Shown one piece after another: positions 7,262-8,033 of a DNA stretch of 8,033 bases (position 1 is the stretch's first letter; each line of letters begins with the position of its first letter). Origin of the DNA: an uncultured Ruminococcus sp. (lineage in GTDB: Bacteria > Bacillota > Clostridia > Oscillospirales > Ruminococcaceae); the NCBI GenBank assembly GCA_946186215.1, contig CAMHMM010000083.1:1-8033 (forward strand). The letters run 5' to 3'. Under the pieces are notes generated by a model, which saw only the letters and a list, made by a program, of their open reading frames with translations, was not told the origin of the DNA and did no database searches. The translations under genes and the position numbers were made by a program.

Positions 7262-7273
7262 CCGTTTATTAAA
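7262..7273 (-). promoter_or_regulatory. Possible TetR half-operator before the ABC operon
   Basis: Read on the minus strand, TTTAATAAACGG at this position is identical over 12 bases to the left flank and left arm of the operator copy at 7943-7954 (read on the plus strand). The matching right arm is absent; GAAGGTGAGG follows instead. It sits directly before the ribosome site of the first ABC gene. It could be a low-affinity or half site for the repressor, though the AT-rich part makes chance possible. Confidence 0.3.
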
Positions 7274-7289
7274 GTTAGCTATAGCTAAC
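7274..7289. promoter_or_regulatory. Perfect 16-bp palindrome between tetR and the ABC operon
   Basis: GTTAGCTATAGCTAAC is identical to its own reverse complement. It lies between the terminator of the repressor gene and the ribosome site of the first ABC gene, where an operator would be expected. It is unrelated to the TAAACGGTGTTTAC boxes at the repressor promoter, so a second regulator is possible. TTAGC...GCTAA palindromes are reminiscent of MarR-family sites, but no MarR gene is in the window. In RNA it could form a six-base-pair hairpin with a UAUA loop. Confidence 0.5.
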
Positions 7290-7306
7290 ATTTATTTAAA
7301 AAATAA

Positions 7307-7321
7307 CGGAGTTACACTCCG
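7307..7321 (-). terminator. Intrinsic terminator overlapping the tetR stop codon
   Basis: On the minus strand CGGAGT, loop GTA, ACTCCG forms a perfect six-base-pair stem followed by TTATTTTTT, a good U-tract. The stop codon TAA of the repressor (7314-7312) spans the loop and the first base of the 3' arm, so a ribosome ending translation would cover the hairpin. It may act as a partial terminator between the repressor and the ABC genes, with readthrough depending on translation. Confidence 0.65.
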
Positions 7322-7929
7322 AGTATTTTTTTCCAGCCTGCTGAGAAGAAGGCGTCAAGAGTTTCGGCATAGTGCATAGCTTCATCCCTGCTGAAATCAT
7401 GTATCACCGCCTCGAACAGTGCCGAGACATTTGCCGTCACAAGGAGATGTAACTCTTTTTGTGACAGTTCATTGACTGCCATACCATACTGCTTCATGCG
7501 TTCAAAATAGTCAAGGGTGGAGCGTTCCTCGATCACAGCCATATCATGAACAAAGCTCTCGAACCGTGTCCCCTGAGAGCAGCATATGATCAGCTTGAAC
7601 TCATCATAATGATCGTAGATAAAGCTCATCATCCACTTTGCTTCGCTTTCACTCTCATCCCATAGGCGCTCTGCATCGCCGCACTTCATGACCTCATAGC
7701 CTTGATCGCAAAACTCCCTGTATTTTGCCATAAATCCGTTTATCGCAGGTTCCACAAGAGAGGCAAACATTTCTTCCTTGTTTGCAAAATGACGATAAAG
7801 TGCTCCGCCTGTCAGTCCGACTTCTGCTGCTATTTTCCGCATGGAAGCATTTTCAAAGCCCTGTTCCAGAAATTCCTTTGCAGCTGCTTTGATTATTTTT
7901 TCGTGCATTTCTGTTTTATCTTTCGGCAT
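7312..7929 (-). CDS. TetR-family transcriptional repressor
   Basis: This 205-residue one-component repressor has an N-terminal helix-turn-helix (about 10-57). KIIKAAAKEFLEQGFENASM leads into RKIAAEVGLTGGALYRHFANKEEMF, the canonical TetR recognition-helix region with ALYRHF-x-x-K. The remaining alpha-helical part (about 60-205) should bind a ligand and dimerise; it is not recognisable to a subfamily. The open frame extends to ATG 7980, but that codon is upstream of the -10 box at 7971-7976, so ATG 7929 is taken as the start, with AAAGGA eight bases upstream. It is the first gene of the block and precedes the two ABC genes by 62 bases, the standard layout of a repressor controlling an efflux pump. 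Two palindromes around its promoter suggest autoregulation. Confidence 0.9.
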   Translation of the reverse strand: MPKDKTEMHEKIIKAAAKEFLEQGFENASMRKIAAEVGLTGGALYRHFANKEEMFASLVEPAINGFMAKYREFCDQGYEVMKCGDAERLWDESESEAKWMMSFIYDHYDEFKLIICCSQGTRFESFVHDMAVIEERSTLDYFERMKQYGMAVNELSQKELHLLVTANVSALFEAVIHDFSRDEAMHYAETLDAFFSAGWKKILGV

Positions 7930-7947
7930 ATTCCTCGTCCTTTTTAA

Positions 7948-7961
7948 TAAACGGTGTTTAC
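7948..7961. promoter_or_regulatory. Probable TetR operator, copy 1 (promoter-proximal leader)
   Basis: TAAACGGTGTTTAC: the arms TAAAC and GTTTA are exact inverted repeats around GGT. It lies just downstream of the predicted transcription start (near 7964) of the repressor gene, so bound protein would block initiation or early elongation. The same 14 bases recur at 8006-8019. Confidence 0.7.
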
Positions 7962-7970
7962 CGAAAACTA

Positions 7971-7999
7971 ATTTTATCACATTTGTCTTTACTTGTCAA
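7971..7999 (-). promoter_or_regulatory. Consensus sigma-70-type promoter of the TetR/ABC operon
   Basis: On the minus strand, TTGACA (7999-7994) is a perfect -35 and TAAAAT (7976-7971) a five-of-six -10, separated by exactly 17 bases. The start of transcription is predicted near 7964, 35 bases before the repressor ATG at 7929. Such a strong promoter fits a gene normally held down by a repressor, here probably its own product. Confidence 0.85.
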
Positions 8000-8004
8000 G
8001 ATAA

Positions 8005-8019
8005 GTAAACGGTGTTTAC
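8005..8019. promoter_or_regulatory. Probable TetR operator, copy 2 (upstream of -35)
   Basis: GTAAACGGTGTTTAC has perfect six-base arms (GTAAAC and GTTTAC) around GGT. It lies five bases upstream of the -35 box. Its centre is 58 bp from that of copy 1, so the two copies bracket the core promoter. It could also serve a divergent gene beyond the right edge of the window. Confidence 0.7.
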
Positions 8020-8033
8020 GAAAATTTTACAAA

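Noticed and set aside
7250..7291. Fourteen-residue extension of the first ABC protein from ATG 7291.
   Set aside because: It would be translated through the 16-bp palindrome and has no ribosome site before it, only AT-rich sequence. ATG 7249 is preceded by GGAAGG and GAGG.
7930..7980. N-terminal extension of the TetR protein from ATG 7980.
   Set aside because: That ATG lies upstream of the -10 box and of the predicted transcription start. The extension is basic and unlike TetR N-termini, while ATG 7929 has a good ribosome site.
1..8033. Search for CRISPR repeats, tRNA or rRNA genes, insertion-sequence ends and attachment sites.
   Set aside because: No regularly spaced repeats, cloverleaf-like segments, transposase-like frames or terminal inverted repeats with target duplications were seen by eye.

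Overview
The window is a moderately AT-rich bacterial segment. Strong AGGAGG-type ribosome binding sites, dense packing and frequent ATA/AGA codons suggest a Gram-positive anaerobe of the Clostridia, perhaps Ruminococcus- or Lachnospiraceae-like. The taxon is inferred from general style only; no rRNA or marker gene is present. It holds seven complete genes and probably the last codons of an eighth. They form two convergent blocks that meet at a strong bidirectional terminator near 3714-3747.

Plus-strand block (1-3691). The window probably opens inside an upstream gene, whose likely hydrophobic C-terminus ends at 60. Two tandem alpha/beta hydrolases follow: an HSL/acetyl-esterase-like one (62-991) and a BAAT-C/acyl-CoA-thioesterase-like one (1003-1908). 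Next comes an AraC-family regulator with a cupin-like sensor half (1965-2687). Spacings of 1, 11 and 56 bases suggest one transcript, possibly an enzyme pair with its own regulator. After a 185-base gap holding small hairpins and promoter-like boxes lies a separately transcribed metallo-beta-lactamase-fold hydrolase (2873-3691).

Minus-strand block (7929 down to 3753). This is a TetR-family repressor (7312-7929) followed by two ABC exporter-type half-transporters (5486-7249 and 3753-5486) that overlap by one base as TAATG. Together they very probably form a heterodimeric pump. The repressor promoter is textbook (TTGACA, 17 bases, TAAAAT) and is bracketed by two copies of a TAAACGGTGTTTAC palindrome, the likely TetR operator. 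Between the repressor and the ABC genes lie an intrinsic terminator whose stem contains the repressor stop codon, a perfect 16-base palindrome, and a 12-base copy of one operator flank and half-site. This looks like layered control of pump expression.

The start codons given here are often internal to the longest open frame, because ribosome binding sites, promoter position and overlaps favour the internal starts. No mobile element, CRISPR array, tRNA or rRNA was seen. I do not see a clearly new biological system. The most interesting part is the regulatory architecture at 7250-7321 and 7943-8019.
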